The notes under the pieces are model-generated. The model did not search any database, was not told the origin of the DNA, and worked only from the letters and a program-made list of their open reading frames with translations. A stretch of 64,000 nucleotides of DNA from Bradyrhizobium frederickii (GTDB taxonomy: Bacteria; Pseudomonadota; Alphaproteobacteria; Rhizobiales; Xanthobacteraceae): assembly GCF_004570865.1 (NCBI RefSeq), contig NZ_SPQS01000002.1, positions 434,001 through 498,000 on the forward strand, written 5' to 3'. The first letter of the stretch is position 1. Every line of letters starts with the position of its first letter. A program made the translations under genes and the position numbers. Positions 55,731 to 64,000 of this stretch are shown here, one piece after another.

Positions 55731-55821
55731 TCGTAGGGTGGGCAAAGGCGCACTTGCGCCGTGCCCACGCAACGGGAGCCGTGGGCACGGCGCGCAAGCG
55801 CGCGCCTTTGCCCATCCTACG
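55731..55821. repeat. 'gtagggtgggcaaa' repeat
   Basis: Starts tcgtagggtgggcaaaggcg and ends with the inverted ctttgcccatcctacga. The middle carries the direct pair gtgcccacgcaacggg / gtgggcacggcgcgc. Confidence 0.85.
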
Positions 55822-55957
55822 ATGCTGCACATGTGGCGCGCCATCCGGCCTACGGTGTGACCGGGATACTTCCTAGGCACGCGCTGCCCGTTGTTAGTGC
55901 TTGATCGCACCCACTTCAGGTGTTCTGCTCAAAAAAGCTGCTGGAGCACCGCACCCC

Positions 55958-58900
55958 GTGTCGATCTACGTCGCATTGCATCATGTCACGCACTACAAAT
56001 ACGACCGCCCGATCGACCTCGGTCCGCAGACCATCCGCCTGCGCCCGGCGCCGCACACGCGCACGCCGATCCTGAGCTATTCGCTCAAGGTCACGCCATC
56101 CAATCATTTCGTGAACTGGCAGCAGGATCCGCAAGGCAACTGGCTCGCCCGCTACGTCTTTCCCGAGAAGACGACCGAATTGAAGATCGAGGTCGACTTC
56201 ACCGCGCAGATGACGGTGGTCAATCCGTTCGACTTCTTCGTCGAGCCGTACGCCGACAGCTTTCCGTTCGAGTACACGAAGGATCTCAAGACCGAGCTCG
56301 CGCCGTATCTCGAGACGGTCAAGCCCGATCGCCTGTTTGCGAAATATCTGGACTCGATCCCGCAGGAAGCCCCGAACACCGTCAACTTCCTGGTCGAGCT
56401 CAATCGCGAGCTGCAGAAGAAGATCCGCTATATCATCCGGATGGAGCCGGGCGTGCAGACGCCGGAGGAGACGCTCGCCTCGTCCGCCGGATCATGCCGC
56501 GATTCCGCCTGGCTGCTGATCCAGACCTTCCGTCATCTCGGGCTCGCCGCGCGCTTCGTCTCCGGCTATCTCGTCCAGATCCGCCCCGACATCGATCCGA
56601 TCGAAGGGCCGCCGGAAGTGGAGAACGACTTCACCGACCTGCACGCCTGGGCCGAGGTCTATCTGCCCGGCGCCGGCTGGATCGGCTTCGACGCGACCTC
56701 CGGCATGCTCGCGGGCGAGGGCCACATCCCGGTCGCCGCGACGCCGCACTATCGCTCGGCCGCGCCGATTTCGGGCGGCGCCGGCTTTGCCGAGGTCGAG
56801 TTCGCCTTCGACATGAGCGTGAAGCGCATCCGCGAGGCACCGCGCATCACAAAGCCGTTCTCCGACGAATCCTGGGCGCGGCTCAACGATCTCGGCGAGC
56901 AGGTCGACGGCGATCTCGAGAGCGCGGACGTTCGGCTCACCATGGGCGGCGAGCCAACCTTCGTCTCGGTCGACGATCTCGAAGCGGCGGAGTGGAATAC
57001 GGAAGCGGTCGGCCCGACCAAGCGCGCGCTTGGCGACGACCTGATCCGCCGCCTGCGCACGCGCTTCGGCTCGGGCGGTCTTCTGCATTACGGCCAGGGC
57101 AAATGGTATCCGGGCGAGAGCCTGCCGCGCTGGGCCTTTGGCTTGTACTGGCGCAAGGACGGCGTGCCGATCTGGAAGAACGCCGACCTGATCGCCAGCA
57201 TCGAACATCCGCGGCGCGCCGCGGTGAAGGAGGCCGAGACCTTCATCGAGGTCACGGCAGCACGGCTCGGGCTCGATCCCGGCTACATCATCCCGGCTTA
57301 CGAGGACACGGCCTACTGGCTCCAGAAGGAAGCCGAGCTTCCCGTCAACGTCGATCCCACCGATTCCAAACTGTCCGATCCGGAGGCGCGCGCGCGCATG
57401 GCGCGCGTGTTCGACGAGGGGCTGAATACGCCGCGCGGCTTCGTGCTGCCGGTGCAGCGCTGGAACGCGCCGCCGCGCTGGCGCAGCGAGCGCTGGGCTC
57501 TCCGGCGCAATCATCTGTTCCTGATGCCGGGCGATTCGCCTCTTGGCCTGCGCCTGCCGCTCGGCTCGCTCGGATACGTGCCGCCCAACCAATATCCCTA
57601 CATCGTCGAACAGGATCCGATGGAGGCTCGGGGCAAGCTGCCCGTGTTCACGCTCGCCGCGCGCCCGGAATCGCCGCCGCGGGCCGCGCCCGAGCAGCTC
57701 AACACGGCCGTCCCGGTGCGCACCGCGCTGTCGGTGGAAGTCCGCGACGGCGTCATCTGCGCCTTCATGCCGCCGGTCGAGCGCATCGAGGATTATCTCG
57801 AGCTGGTCGCCGTGCTCGAAGCCACCGCCGAGGAGATGCAGCTCCCCGTCCATGTCGAAGGCTATCCGCCGCCGTTCGATCCGCGCATCGAGGTGATCAA
57901 GGTGACGCCCGATCCCGGTGTCATCGAGATCAACATCCAGCCGGCGAAGAGCTGGGGCGAGGCGGTCGAGATCACCACCGGCCTCTACGAGGATGCCGGC
58001 AAGGTTCGCCTCGGCGCCAACCGCTTCCTGGTCGACGGCCGCCACACCGGCACCGGCGGCGGCAACCACGTCGTGGTTGGCGGCTCGAGCCCGCCGGACT
58101 CGCCGTTCCTGCGCCGGCCGGATCTGCTCAAGAGTCTCGTGCTGTATTGGCAGCGGCATCCCTCGCTGTCCTATTTCTTCTCCGGCCTCTTCATCGGGCC
58201 GACCAGCCAGGCGCCGCGCATCGACGAAGCCCGGCACGACAGCATCTACGAGCTCGAGATTGCGCTCTCGCACGTGCCGCCGCCGGGCTATCAGGCGCCG
58301 CTGTGGCTGGTCGACCGCCTGTTCCGGCATCTGCTCGTCGACATCACCGGCAACACCCATCGCGCCGAGATCTGCATCGACAAGCTCTATTCGCCGGAGG
58401 GACCGACCGGCCGACTCGGCCTCGTCGAATTCCGCGCGCTCGAAATGCCGCCGGACCCGCGCATGTCGCTGGCCCAGCAGCTGTTGATCCGCGCGCTGAT
58501 CGCGAAATTCTGGCGCGAGCCGCAACACGGCAAGTTCGTGCGCTGGGGCACCGCGCTGCATGACCGCTTCATGCTTCCGCATTTCATCTGGGACGATTTT
58601 CTGGACGTGCTCGGCGAGCTCAAGCAGTTCGGTTACCCCTTCGAGCCGGAATGGTATCTGGCGCAGCTCGAATTCCGCTTTCCCGCCTTCGGCCGCGTCC
58701 ATCATGGCGGCGTGACGCTGGAGCTGCGCCAGGCGCTGGAGCCCTGGCACGTGCTGGGCGAGGAGGGCTCGGCCGGCGGCACGGTGCGTTATGTCGATTC
58801 GTCGGTCGAGCGGCTCCAGGTCAAGGCGGAGGGCTTTGTCGAGGGCCGCCACATCGTCACCTGCAACGGCCGCCGCCTGCCGATGACCTCGACCGGCCGC

Positions 58901-59227
58901 TCGGCCGAGGCCGTGGCCGGCGTCCGCTTCAAGGCCTGGCAGCCGGCTTCCGGCCTGCATCCGACCATTCCGGTCCACGCGCCCCTGACCTTCGACCTGA
59001 TCGACAGCTGGAACGGCCGCTCGCTCGGCGGCTGCGTCTACCATGTCGCCCATCCGGGCGGCCGCAGCTACGACACCAAGCCGGTCAACACCTATGAAGC
59101 CGAGGCGCGGCGTCTGGCGCGCTTCCAGGATCACGGCCATACGCCGGGGCCCATCCAGCCCCCGCCCGAGGAACGCACAAATGAGTTCCCCCTGACCCTC
59201 GACTTGCGGACCCCGCTCCTGCAATGA
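55958..59227 (+). CDS. Transglutaminase-DUF2126 protein
   Basis: 1089 aa, cytosolic. The first 250 residues form a bacterial transglutaminase-like cysteine protease/transferase domain with Cys180 (AGSCRDSAW), His229 ([15 protein letters not shown]) and Asp245 (GFDATSG). The rest is a DUF2126 domain that starts near residue 295. A GTG start at 55958 is used, because upstream codons are unsupported. It begins a three-gene plus-strand operon with a CP-ATP-grasp/alpha-E protein and a second transglutaminase. Such clusters were proposed to make a peptide-like modification. No signal peptide is seen. Confidence 0.87.
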   Translation: MSIYVALHHVTHYKYDRPIDLGPQTIRLRPAPHTRTPILSYSLKVTPSNHFVNWQQDPQGNWLARYVFPEKTTELKIEVDFTAQMTVVNPFDFFVEPYADSFPFEYTKDLKTELAPYLETVKPDRLFAKYLDSIPQEAPNTVNFLVELNRELQKKIRYIIRMEPGVQTPEETLASSAGSCRDSAWLLIQTFRHLGLAARFVSGYLVQIRPDIDPIEGPPEVENDFTDLHAWAEVYLPGAGWIGFDATSGMLAGEGHIPVAATPHYRSAAPISGGAGFAEVEFAFDMSVKRIREAPRITKPFSDESWARLNDLGEQVDGDLESADVRLTMGGEPTFVSVDDLEAAEWNTEAVGPTKRALGDDLIRRLRTRFGSGGLLHYGQGKWYPGESLPRWAFGLYWRKDGVPIWKNADLIASIEHPRRAAVKEAETFIEVTAARLGLDPGYIIPAYEDTAYWLQKEAELPVNVDPTDSKLSDPEARARMARVFDEGLNTPRGFVLPVQRWNAPPRWRSERWALRRNHLFLMPGDSPLGLRLPLGSLGYVPPNQYPYIVEQDPMEARGKLPVFTLAARPESPPRAAPEQLNTAVPVRTALSVEVRDGVICAFMPPVERIEDYLELVAVLEATAEEMQLPVHVEGYPPPFDPRIEVIKVTPDPGVIEINIQPAKSWGEAVEITTGLYEDAGKVRLGANRFLVDGRHTGTGGGNHVVVGGSSPPDSPFLRRPDLLKSLVLYWQRHPSLSYFFSGLFIGPTSQAPRIDEARHDSIYELEIALSHVPPPGYQAPLWLVDRLFRHLLVDITGNTHRAEICIDKLYSPEGPTGRLGLVEFRALEMPPDPRMSLAQQLLIRALIAKFWREPQHGKFVRWGTALHDRFMLPHFIWDDFLDVLGELKQFGYPFEPEWYLAQLEFRFPAFGRVHHGGVTLELRQALEPWHVLGEEGSAGGTVRYVDSSVERLQVKAEGFVEGRHIVTCNGRRLPMTSTGRSAEAVAGVRFKAWQPASGLHPTIPVHAPLTFDLIDSWNGRSLGGCVYHVAHPGGRSYDTKPVNTYEAEARRLARFQDHGHTPGPIQPPPEERTNEFPLTLDLRTPLLQ

Positions 59228-59254
59228 GTATGATGGTGGGGCATGGAGAGGCGC

Positions 59255-61792
59255 ATGGCCGAGGGCGCAGCCGAAGAGGACGACAAGGCGGGTAGGGCGC
59301 CAGGACAACGTGAGAGCCAGCGTGAAGGCCAGCGCCGCTTCGCGCAATGGGTCCGCGACTATCGCCGCCTGCCCGGCATTCCGGACGAGTTCTTAGGCCC
59401 CGAGGGCGCCCCGCGCGCGGTCTGGAGCCGCTTCTTCGAGGCCTTCGGCGCGCTCGCGCCGGACGAGATCGAGCGGCGATTCGGCATGGCCGACCGCCAC
59501 CTCCGCGAGGCCGGCGTCACCTACCGGGCCCCCGACGACAGCGCCGACCGGCCGTGGTCGATCAGCCATTTGCCGCTTTTGATCGACGAGACCGACTGGC
59601 AGCAGCTCTGCGCCGGCATCACCCAGCGCGCCGAGCTGCTCGAACGCGTGCTGCGCGACCTCTATGGCGAGGGACGCCTGGTCGCCGAGGGCGCGCTGCC
59701 CGCGGCCGCGATCGCCGGTAGCCCCGAATATCTCCGTCCCGTCTGCGGCGTGCCGCCGCCGGGCGGGCGCTATCTGTCGCTCTATGCCGCCGATGTCGGC
59801 CGCGGGCCCGACGGCCGCTGGTGGGTGCTCGGCGACCGCACCCAGGCGCCGTCGGGCGCGGGTTACGCGCTGGAGAACCGCCTGGTGCTCTCGCGCGCCT
59901 TCTCCGACCTCTACAAGTCGATGAACGTGCCGCGTGTCGCGCCGTTCTTCGAGGCGTTCCGCGACTCACTGCGCGCGCGCGCCGACCGTGACGAGCCGCG
60001 GATCGGCGTGCTGACGCCGGGCAGCTTCAGCGAGACCTATTTCGAGCATGCGACGCTGGCGCGCTATCTCGGCTTCCTGCTGGTCGAGGGCGATGATCTC
60101 GCCGTCAGCGACAACCGCATCCACATCCGCACCGTTGCCGGCCTGAAGCGGCTCGACGTTCTGCTGCGCCGGGTCGATTCCAACTCGCTCGATCCGCTCG
60201 AGCTCGATGCGTCCTCGCATCTCGGCGTGCCCGGCCTGATCGACGTGCTGCGCAAGGACGGCGTCGTTGTCGCCAACATGCCGGGTTCCGGCGTCCTGGA
60301 GGCGCGGGCGCTGCTCGGCTTCCTGCCAGCGCTCAGCCGCCGCCTGCTCGGCGAGGAGCTGAAGATGCCGCATATCGCGACCTGGTGGTGCGGCCAGCGC
60401 GTCGCGCGCGAGGAGGTGCTGGCGCGGCTCGACGAGGTCGCGATCGAAGGCGCCTACCGGCGCGGCGTGCCCGGCTTCGACTCCAGCGGCCCGGTGCTCG
60501 CGAGCGAGCTTGATGCGAGCGACCGCCAGCGCCTGGTCGAAGCCATCGCCGCGCGCGGCATGGATTATGTCGGCCAGGAGGTGGTGCGGCTCTCGACCAT
60601 GCCGGTGTGGGAGCAGGGCCAGATCACGCCGCGTCCGTTCGTGCTGCGCGTGTTCGCCGCGGCGACGCCCGACGGCTGGGCCATCATGCCCGGCGGCTTC
60701 TGCCGCATCGCCGAGCAGGCGGACGCGCGCGCGGTGTCGATGGGCGACGGTGCGCGTGCCGCCGACGTCTGGGTGGTCTCCGACAAGCAGGTCTCGACCG
60801 CGACCTTGCTGCCGGCGACCGACAAGGTCCGCATCCGCCGCATCGCCGGCGTGCTGCCGAGCCGCGCCGCCGACAATCTGTTCTGGCTCGGCCGCTATCT
60901 CGAACGCGCCGAGGCGACGCTGCGCCTCGTGCGCGCTTTGGGCTCGCCGAGCGGGCCCAACAAGGGCACCGCGGCCTCGGTGCAATCGGCCGAGCGCATC
61001 CAGCGCCTGTTGGTGGCCTGGGGCGCGGTCTCGCAAACCTCGCGCGCGGCCGCAGGGCGCATCGTGGCGGAAGCGCTGCAGAGCGAGGCGCGTTTCGGCT
61101 CGGCGCTGTCGCTCGTGCGCGCGGCGCAGCGCACGGCGACCTCGTTGCGCGAGCGGCTGTCGCCCGATGCCTGGCAGGTCATCACCGAGATGGCCGAGCG
61201 CCTTGCCTATGAGGTCGAGGACGACGACAGCGTGCTGAGCGCGGCCGAGCTGACCTTGCAGGAGCTGGCGAGCTTCGCAGGCCTCGCGCAAGAGAACATG
61301 AACCGTGCCGCCGGCTGGCGCTTCCTCGACATCGGCCGCCGCGTCGAGCGTGCCATCAACACCACACGCTTCACGCGGCAATTCGCCTATGACGAGGCCG
61401 GCGACGAGGATCTCGACATCCTGCTGACGCTGGTGGATTGCCAGATCACCTATCGCTCGCGTTACCTGCTGGCGCCGATCCTGGCCCCGGTGCGCGACCT
61501 CGCCGTGCTCGATCCCTACAATCCGCGCTCCGTGGCGTTCCAGGTGACGACGCTGAACGAGCATATTGAAGCGCTGCCGAGCCTGAAGGAGCACGGCCTG
61601 ATCGAGAAGCCGCAGCGGCTCGCGGTGGCGATGCAGGCGATGCTTGCAACGGCAGAGGCCGAGAAGCTCGAGGTCAAGATGCTGTTTGCGCTGGAGCAGG
61701 ACCTGCTCAGCCTCGCGGAGGCGATCGGGCAGCACTACTTCCCGCATGGCCCCAATGCCGCCCGGCCGGAAAAGCTGACGGGGCTGGCGTGA
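59255..61792 (+). CDS. Circularly permuted ATP-grasp - alpha-E (DUF403) fusion protein
   Basis: 845 aa. The N-terminal part, about residues 1-500, is a circularly permuted ATP-grasp ligase with RRFGMADRHLREAGVTY, the ATP-binding YLSLYAADVGRGPDGRWWVLGDRTQ (segments) and VLTPGSFSETYFEHATLARYLG. The C-terminal 340 residues match the alpha-E/DUF403 helical domain (NLFWLGRYLERAEATLRLVR and AGWRFLDIGRRVERAINTTRF). Elsewhere these are often separate genes. The ATG at 59255 has GGAG 6 bases before it; 59243 is in frame and possible. Its stop overlaps the next GTG (GTGA). Confidence 0.87.
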   Translation: MAEGAAEEDDKAGRAPGQRESQREGQRRFAQWVRDYRRLPGIPDEFLGPEGAPRAVWSRFFEAFGALAPDEIERRFGMADRHLREAGVTYRAPDDSADRPWSISHLPLLIDETDWQQLCAGITQRAELLERVLRDLYGEGRLVAEGALPAAAIAGSPEYLRPVCGVPPPGGRYLSLYAADVGRGPDGRWWVLGDRTQAPSGAGYALENRLVLSRAFSDLYKSMNVPRVAPFFEAFRDSLRARADRDEPRIGVLTPGSFSETYFEHATLARYLGFLLVEGDDLAVSDNRIHIRTVAGLKRLDVLLRRVDSNSLDPLELDASSHLGVPGLIDVLRKDGVVVANMPGSGVLEARALLGFLPALSRRLLGEELKMPHIATWWCGQRVAREEVLARLDEVAIEGAYRRGVPGFDSSGPVLASELDASDRQRLVEAIAARGMDYVGQEVVRLSTMPVWEQGQITPRPFVLRVFAAATPDGWAIMPGGFCRIAEQADARAVSMGDGARAADVWVVSDKQVSTATLLPATDKVRIRRIAGVLPSRAADNLFWLGRYLERAEATLRLVRALGSPSGPNKGTAASVQSAERIQRLLVAWGAVSQTSRAAAGRIVAEALQSEARFGSALSLVRAAQRTATSLRERLSPDAWQVITEMAERLAYEVEDDDSVLSAAELTLQELASFAGLAQENMNRAAGWRFLDIGRRVERAINTTRFTRQFAYDEAGDEDLDILLTLVDCQITYRSRYLLAPILAPVRDLAVLDPYNPRSVAFQVTTLNEHIEALPSLKEHGLIEKPQRLAVAMQAMLATAEAEKLEVKMLFALEQDLLSLAEAIGQHYFPHGPNAARPEKLTGLA

Positions 61793-62667
61793 TCTACGAC
61801 ATCCGTCACGTCACCACCTACGAATATGAGAGTCCCGTCAGCTTCGCCCGCTGCACGCTGCGGCTCGAGCCCAGAAGCGGCGGCGGCCAGGAGCTGATCT
61901 CGCACGGCGTCGAGATCCGTCCGCGGCCTGCCGAGCGCAATGTGCGGCGCGATTTCTTCGGCACGCTGACCGAGAGCGTCGTGATCGAAGCCGCGCATCG
62001 CAACCTGCGGATCGACTCGCGTTCGCGCGTCGCCGTGTCACGCCGGCCGCCGCCGCGCGACGCCGTCAGTCCGCCCTGGGAAAGCATCCGTGACGTCGCC
62101 TTCGAAGCGACGAGCCTCGGGCCGTCCTCGCCGATCGGTTATGTCTTTGCGAGCCCGCTGGTGCCGGTGCTGCGCCCGGTCAGCGCCTATGCGAGTTTGA
62201 GCTTTGCACCCGGCGCAGGCATCCTCCAAGGCGCGGTCGACCTCATGCACCGTATCCGCGCCGACTTCCGCTACGACCCCAAGGCGACGGTGATCTCGAC
62301 CCCGCTCGGCGAGGTCTTCGACAAGCGCCACGGCGTCTGTCAGGATTTTGCCCATGTGATGATCGCGGGGCTGCGCGGGCTCGGTCTGCCGGCGGCCTAT
62401 GTCAGCGGCTATTTGCGCACCATTCCAGCACCGGGCCAGCCCCGCCTGCAGGGCGCCGATGCCACCCATGCCTGGGTATCGCTGTGGTGCGGGGCGGAGC
62501 TCGGCTGGGTCGATTTCGACCCGACCAACGACCTCTTGATTGGCAACGACCATATCGTGCTCGCGGTCGGGCGCGACTTTTCCGACGTCTCGCCGGTCGA
62601 CGGCATCATCGTCGGCTCGCCCAAGCAGAAGCTCGGCGTCGCCGTCGATGTGGTGCTGGTGGAGTAG
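61789..62667 (+). CDS. Transglutaminase family protein, stand-alone
   Basis: 292 aa. An N-terminal region with MIYDIRHVTTYEYESPV precedes the transglutaminase core. The catalytic residues are Cys184 (HGVCQDFAHV), His227 (ATHAWVSLW) and Asp244 (GWVDFDPTND). It starts with GTG in the overlap with the preceding stop and is the last gene of the operon. It has no signal peptide. In related clusters a proteasome-like Anbu gene is often near, but none is seen in the following 1.3 kb. Confidence 0.87.
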   Translation: MIYDIRHVTTYEYESPVSFARCTLRLEPRSGGGQELISHGVEIRPRPAERNVRRDFFGTLTESVVIEAAHRNLRIDSRSRVAVSRRPPPRDAVSPPWESIRDVAFEATSLGPSSPIGYVFASPLVPVLRPVSAYASLSFAPGAGILQGAVDLMHRIRADFRYDPKATVISTPLGEVFDKRHGVCQDFAHVMIAGLRGLGLPAAYVSGYLRTIPAPGQPRLQGADATHAWVSLWCGAELGWVDFDPTNDLLIGNDHIVLAVGRDFSDVSPVDGIIVGSPKQKLGVAVDVVLVE

Positions 62668-63076
62668 GGCGGGTACTCATAAGCGCCGGCTTACCAACGC
62701 AAAGCGGAGGTCGGCCATCTAGAATGTCATCGGCAGCTCGTGACCCCATTGCGGACGTTAGTCGGACCGTGCGGCCGACTTGCCCAGAGCTTTTTGGATA
62801 AATCGGACTTGGTCGCGCAAGCTGGTTTCGCTGTCTTCGCCGTGTTGGATGCGATACTGGATCAAGATCGGGTGGAAGAAGGGTGTTAGGGCACTGTTGA
62901 CCGTTCGCGCCGCCTCCGCGGCGTCATCGACTCTCAGGCGCTGGGGTGTACTGCGGGGTCAGCCGGCCGGTCGGTTTTCCGTGACACCGGCCCGCAACGT
63001 TCAGAATATGATAGCTCGTGGCAAGGAAGCGGCGCTGGTTTATTAGGAGGCCCCGCAGGCGGCAGCGGCGGAATAG
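62668..63076. other. Intergenic gap holding a degraded regulator fragment
   Basis: 409 bases between the end of the transglutaminase gene and the end of the minus-strand methyltransferase gene. It contains a coding remnant at 62758-62958 (separate entry). The remaining sequence shows no open gene, hairpin or repeat that I can support. Confidence 0.6.
62758..62958 (-). pseudogene. C-terminal fragment of a TetR-type regulator
   Basis: An open frame of 66 codons with no start codon, bounded upstream by an in-frame stop, reads RVDDAAEAARTVNSALTPF followed by FHPILIQYRIQHGEDSETSL and ends with RFIQKALGKSAARSD. This looks like the last third of a TetR regulator's ligand domain. No helix-turn-helix part remains upstream. 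It lies next to the methyltransferase and oxidoreductase genes, a setting in which a TetR gene is plausible. The reading is my own and could be coincidental. Confidence 0.4.
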
Positions 63077-63550
63077 TCAGAGCCAGCGGCGAACCTCGGC
63101 CTTGTAGCGGCGGTAGTCGTCGCCGAACTTCGCTTCGAGATAGCGCTCCTCGCGGGCGATCACTTGCGTCTGGATCGCGATCAGCACCAAGGGGAGCAAG
63201 GCGAAGGCGATCGGCCCGTCGAAGCCGATCGCAAGGCCGGCATAGATAAGCGCCATGCCGAGATACATGGGATTGCGGGTCCACCGATAAGGACCGGTCG
63301 TTGCGATGAGGGTGGTTGGCTGCGATGGCGGAACGTTGGTGCCCAGCCGCCGGAACAGTCCCGCCGCCGCAAGCATCATCGCCGCGCCGGCAACGAACAG
63401 CAGCGCGCCCGTCGCGACCAGCAACCGCCAGTCGATGCCGAAAGAGCGCAGGGTGACGAACCGCTCCGCCGCCAACCCCAACAGCAGCGCTCCCAGATAG
63501 ACGAAGGGCGGAGGGAAGCGCACACCCGCGCTGTCCGGTTCGACGGCCAT
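63077..63550 (-). CDS. Isoprenylcysteine carboxyl methyltransferase-type (PEMT/ICMT) membrane methyltransferase
   Basis: 157 aa, with three or four hydrophobic segments. The C-terminal part has TGPYRWTRNPMYLGMALIYAG, the AdoMet-binding signature of ICMT-like methyltransferases, and ends VIAREERYLEAKFGDDYRRY with the conserved EExxL and F(x)xxYxxY pattern. The ATG at 63550 has a GGAGATGAGC site; 63556 and a TTG at 63562 are alternatives. It starts 35 bases after the stop of an FAD oxidoreductase gene on the same strand, so both are likely in one operon. Confidence 0.85.
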   Translation of the reverse strand: MAVEPDSAGVRFPPPFVYLGALLLGLAAERFVTLRSFGIDWRLLVATGALLFVAGAAMMLAAAGLFRRLGTNVPPSQPTTLIATTGPYRWTRNPMYLGMALIYAGLAIGFDGPIAFALLPLVLIAIQTQVIAREERYLEAKFGDDYRRYKAEVRRWL

Positions 63551-63585
63551 GCTCATCTCCAATCTGTGCTCTCAAATCTGTGCTG

Positions 63586-64000
63586 TCAAACCACCATCGA
63601 TTGCTGGGCGAAGATGCCCGCCATCGCGCCCTGCGATGATGCCTGGGTGACCGAGGGCAAGAAGGGCGTGGTGAGGTCGCCGGCGGCGTAGATGCCGGGC
63701 ATGCTGGTTTGGCGGCGCTCGTCGACCTTGAGGGCGATGCCGACGGGCGTATCGACCGTGGCGAGATCCAGTGATTCATGCAGGCTTGCGGACGGCTTGT
63801 TGCGCGGATGGGCGAACAGGATGTCGACCACGACCTTGCGGCCGGTATCGAGATTGACGGTGGCGATATGGCCCTTGTGATGGGCGATCTCGACAATCCG
63901 GTCTTCGACGACAGGTACGTTGCGGCGCGTCAGATCGGCCCGGATATCGGGCGGAATGTCGTGACCATCGGTGAAAAGCGTCAACTTGTCGGTCCAATCG
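63586..64000 (-). CDS. NAD(P)/FAD-dependent oxidoreductase (thioredoxin reductase-like), 3' end only
   Basis: C-terminal 137 codons; the gene starts beyond the right edge. The visible part has DWTDKLTLFTDG, GRKVVVDILFAHPRNKPSA and the second FAD-binding motif GIYAAGDLTTPFLPSVTQAS, as in thioredoxin reductase-fold proteins. The redox-active Cys pair would be outside the window, so it is not known whether it is a disulfide reductase. It lies upstream of the methyltransferase gene. Confidence 0.85.
   Translation of the reverse strand, partial: DWTDKLTLFTDGHDIPPDIRADLTRRNVPVVEDRIVEIAHHKGHIATVNLDTGRKVVVDILFAHPRNKPSASLHESLDLATVDTPVGIALKVDERRQTSMPGIYAAGDLTTPFLPSVTQASSQGAMAGIFAQQSMVV

Noticed and set aside
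55891..58563. Plus-strand open frame of 890 codons in another frame over the same gene
   Set aside because: Arg-rich shadow frame without a domain. The codon pattern of the gene favours the transglutaminase frame.
56492..59347. Minus-strand open frame of 951 codons opposite the transglutaminase-DUF2126 gene
   Set aside because: Low-complexity Arg/Ala/Asp/His-rich translation typical of the antisense of GC-rich genes. The plus strand has the catalytic Cys, His and Asp.
62780..63046. Plus-strand open frame of 88 codons after the last transglutaminase
   Set aside because: Composition has no family likeness, and the opposite strand shows a better match to a TetR C-terminus.

Overview
The window is a stretch of high-GC chromosome from an alphaproteobacterium, most likely Bradyrhizobium or a close relative in the Nitrobacteraceae. 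Four things suggest this: dense, short-spaced operons of ABC-type uptake systems and acyl-CoA enzymes; the protein families present; many GC-rich palindromic intergenic repeats of several families (gtcattccggggc..., catcctgagg..., gtagggtgggcaaa..., gtcccggac...); and a large repeated non-coding block upstream of ppc. No rRNA, tRNA, insertion sequence, prophage or CRISPR array was seen. The genus is inferred from pattern recognition, not from a marker gene.

Layout. (1) 1-3416, minus strand: LysR regulator, M20 carbamoylase/amidohydrolase, D-2-hydroxyacid dehydrogenase and the start of an Ldh_2 dehydrogenase. Divergent from these, 3536-9113 holds a DUF1445 hydro-lyase and a complete branched-chain-amino-acid-type ABC importer (SBP, LivH, LivM, LivG, LivF). 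They look like one uptake and catabolic unit for an unknown amide, ureido or amino-acid-like compound. (2) 9295-13274: a four-gene tetronate/threonate pathway (OtnC, LtnD, OtnI, OtnK). (3) 13446-17064: two chemoreceptors, one with a 4-helix-bundle-like sensor and one Aer-like with a PAS domain. (4) 17156-34479: a large acyl-CoA island with a catalytically degenerate thiolase-like protein, nitronate monooxygenase, a YghU-type GST, two acyl-CoA dehydrogenases, three crotonases, two SDRs, two acyl-CoA ligases, and an APH-like kinase with a DUF6285 protein. The kinase pair and the ACAD10/11-like dehydrogenase resemble the LvaA/LvaB/LvaC route for 4-hydroxyacyl-CoAs. (5) 34801-39529: a YccF membrane protein, a VOC protein and PEP carboxylase behind a 1-kb non-coding leader. 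(6) 39637-44470: SDR, thiolase and DUF35 on the minus strand, then amidase and DUF2848 on the plus strand. (7) 44778-47495: a 2OG-Fe(II) oxygenase, AlkB and an MFS transporter. (8) 47473-53632: a TPP enzyme with HpaF and HpaH, the MarR regulator HpaR, an HpaI-type aldolase and a UxaA/GarD dehydratase. (9) 53872-55672: an Aer-like receptor split over two overlapping genes. (10) 55958-62667: transglutaminase-DUF2126, a circularly permuted ATP-grasp/alpha-E fusion and a second transglutaminase. This is a widespread cluster whose product is, to my knowledge, not established. (11) 62758-64000: a TetR C-terminal fragment, an ICMT-like methyltransferase and the end of an FAD oxidoreductase.

Most starts were chosen from Shine-Dalgarno spacing, 1-4 base overlaps with the preceding gene, and avoidance of the repeats. 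Several longer open frames run into repeats or antisense sequence and were trimmed. The most interesting items are the Lva-like kinase module, the transglutaminase/ATP-grasp/alpha-E operon, the degenerate thiolase and DECR-like enzymes with altered active sites, the pairing of an HpaI-like aldolase with a UxaA-like dehydratase, and the repeated structured block upstream of ppc.
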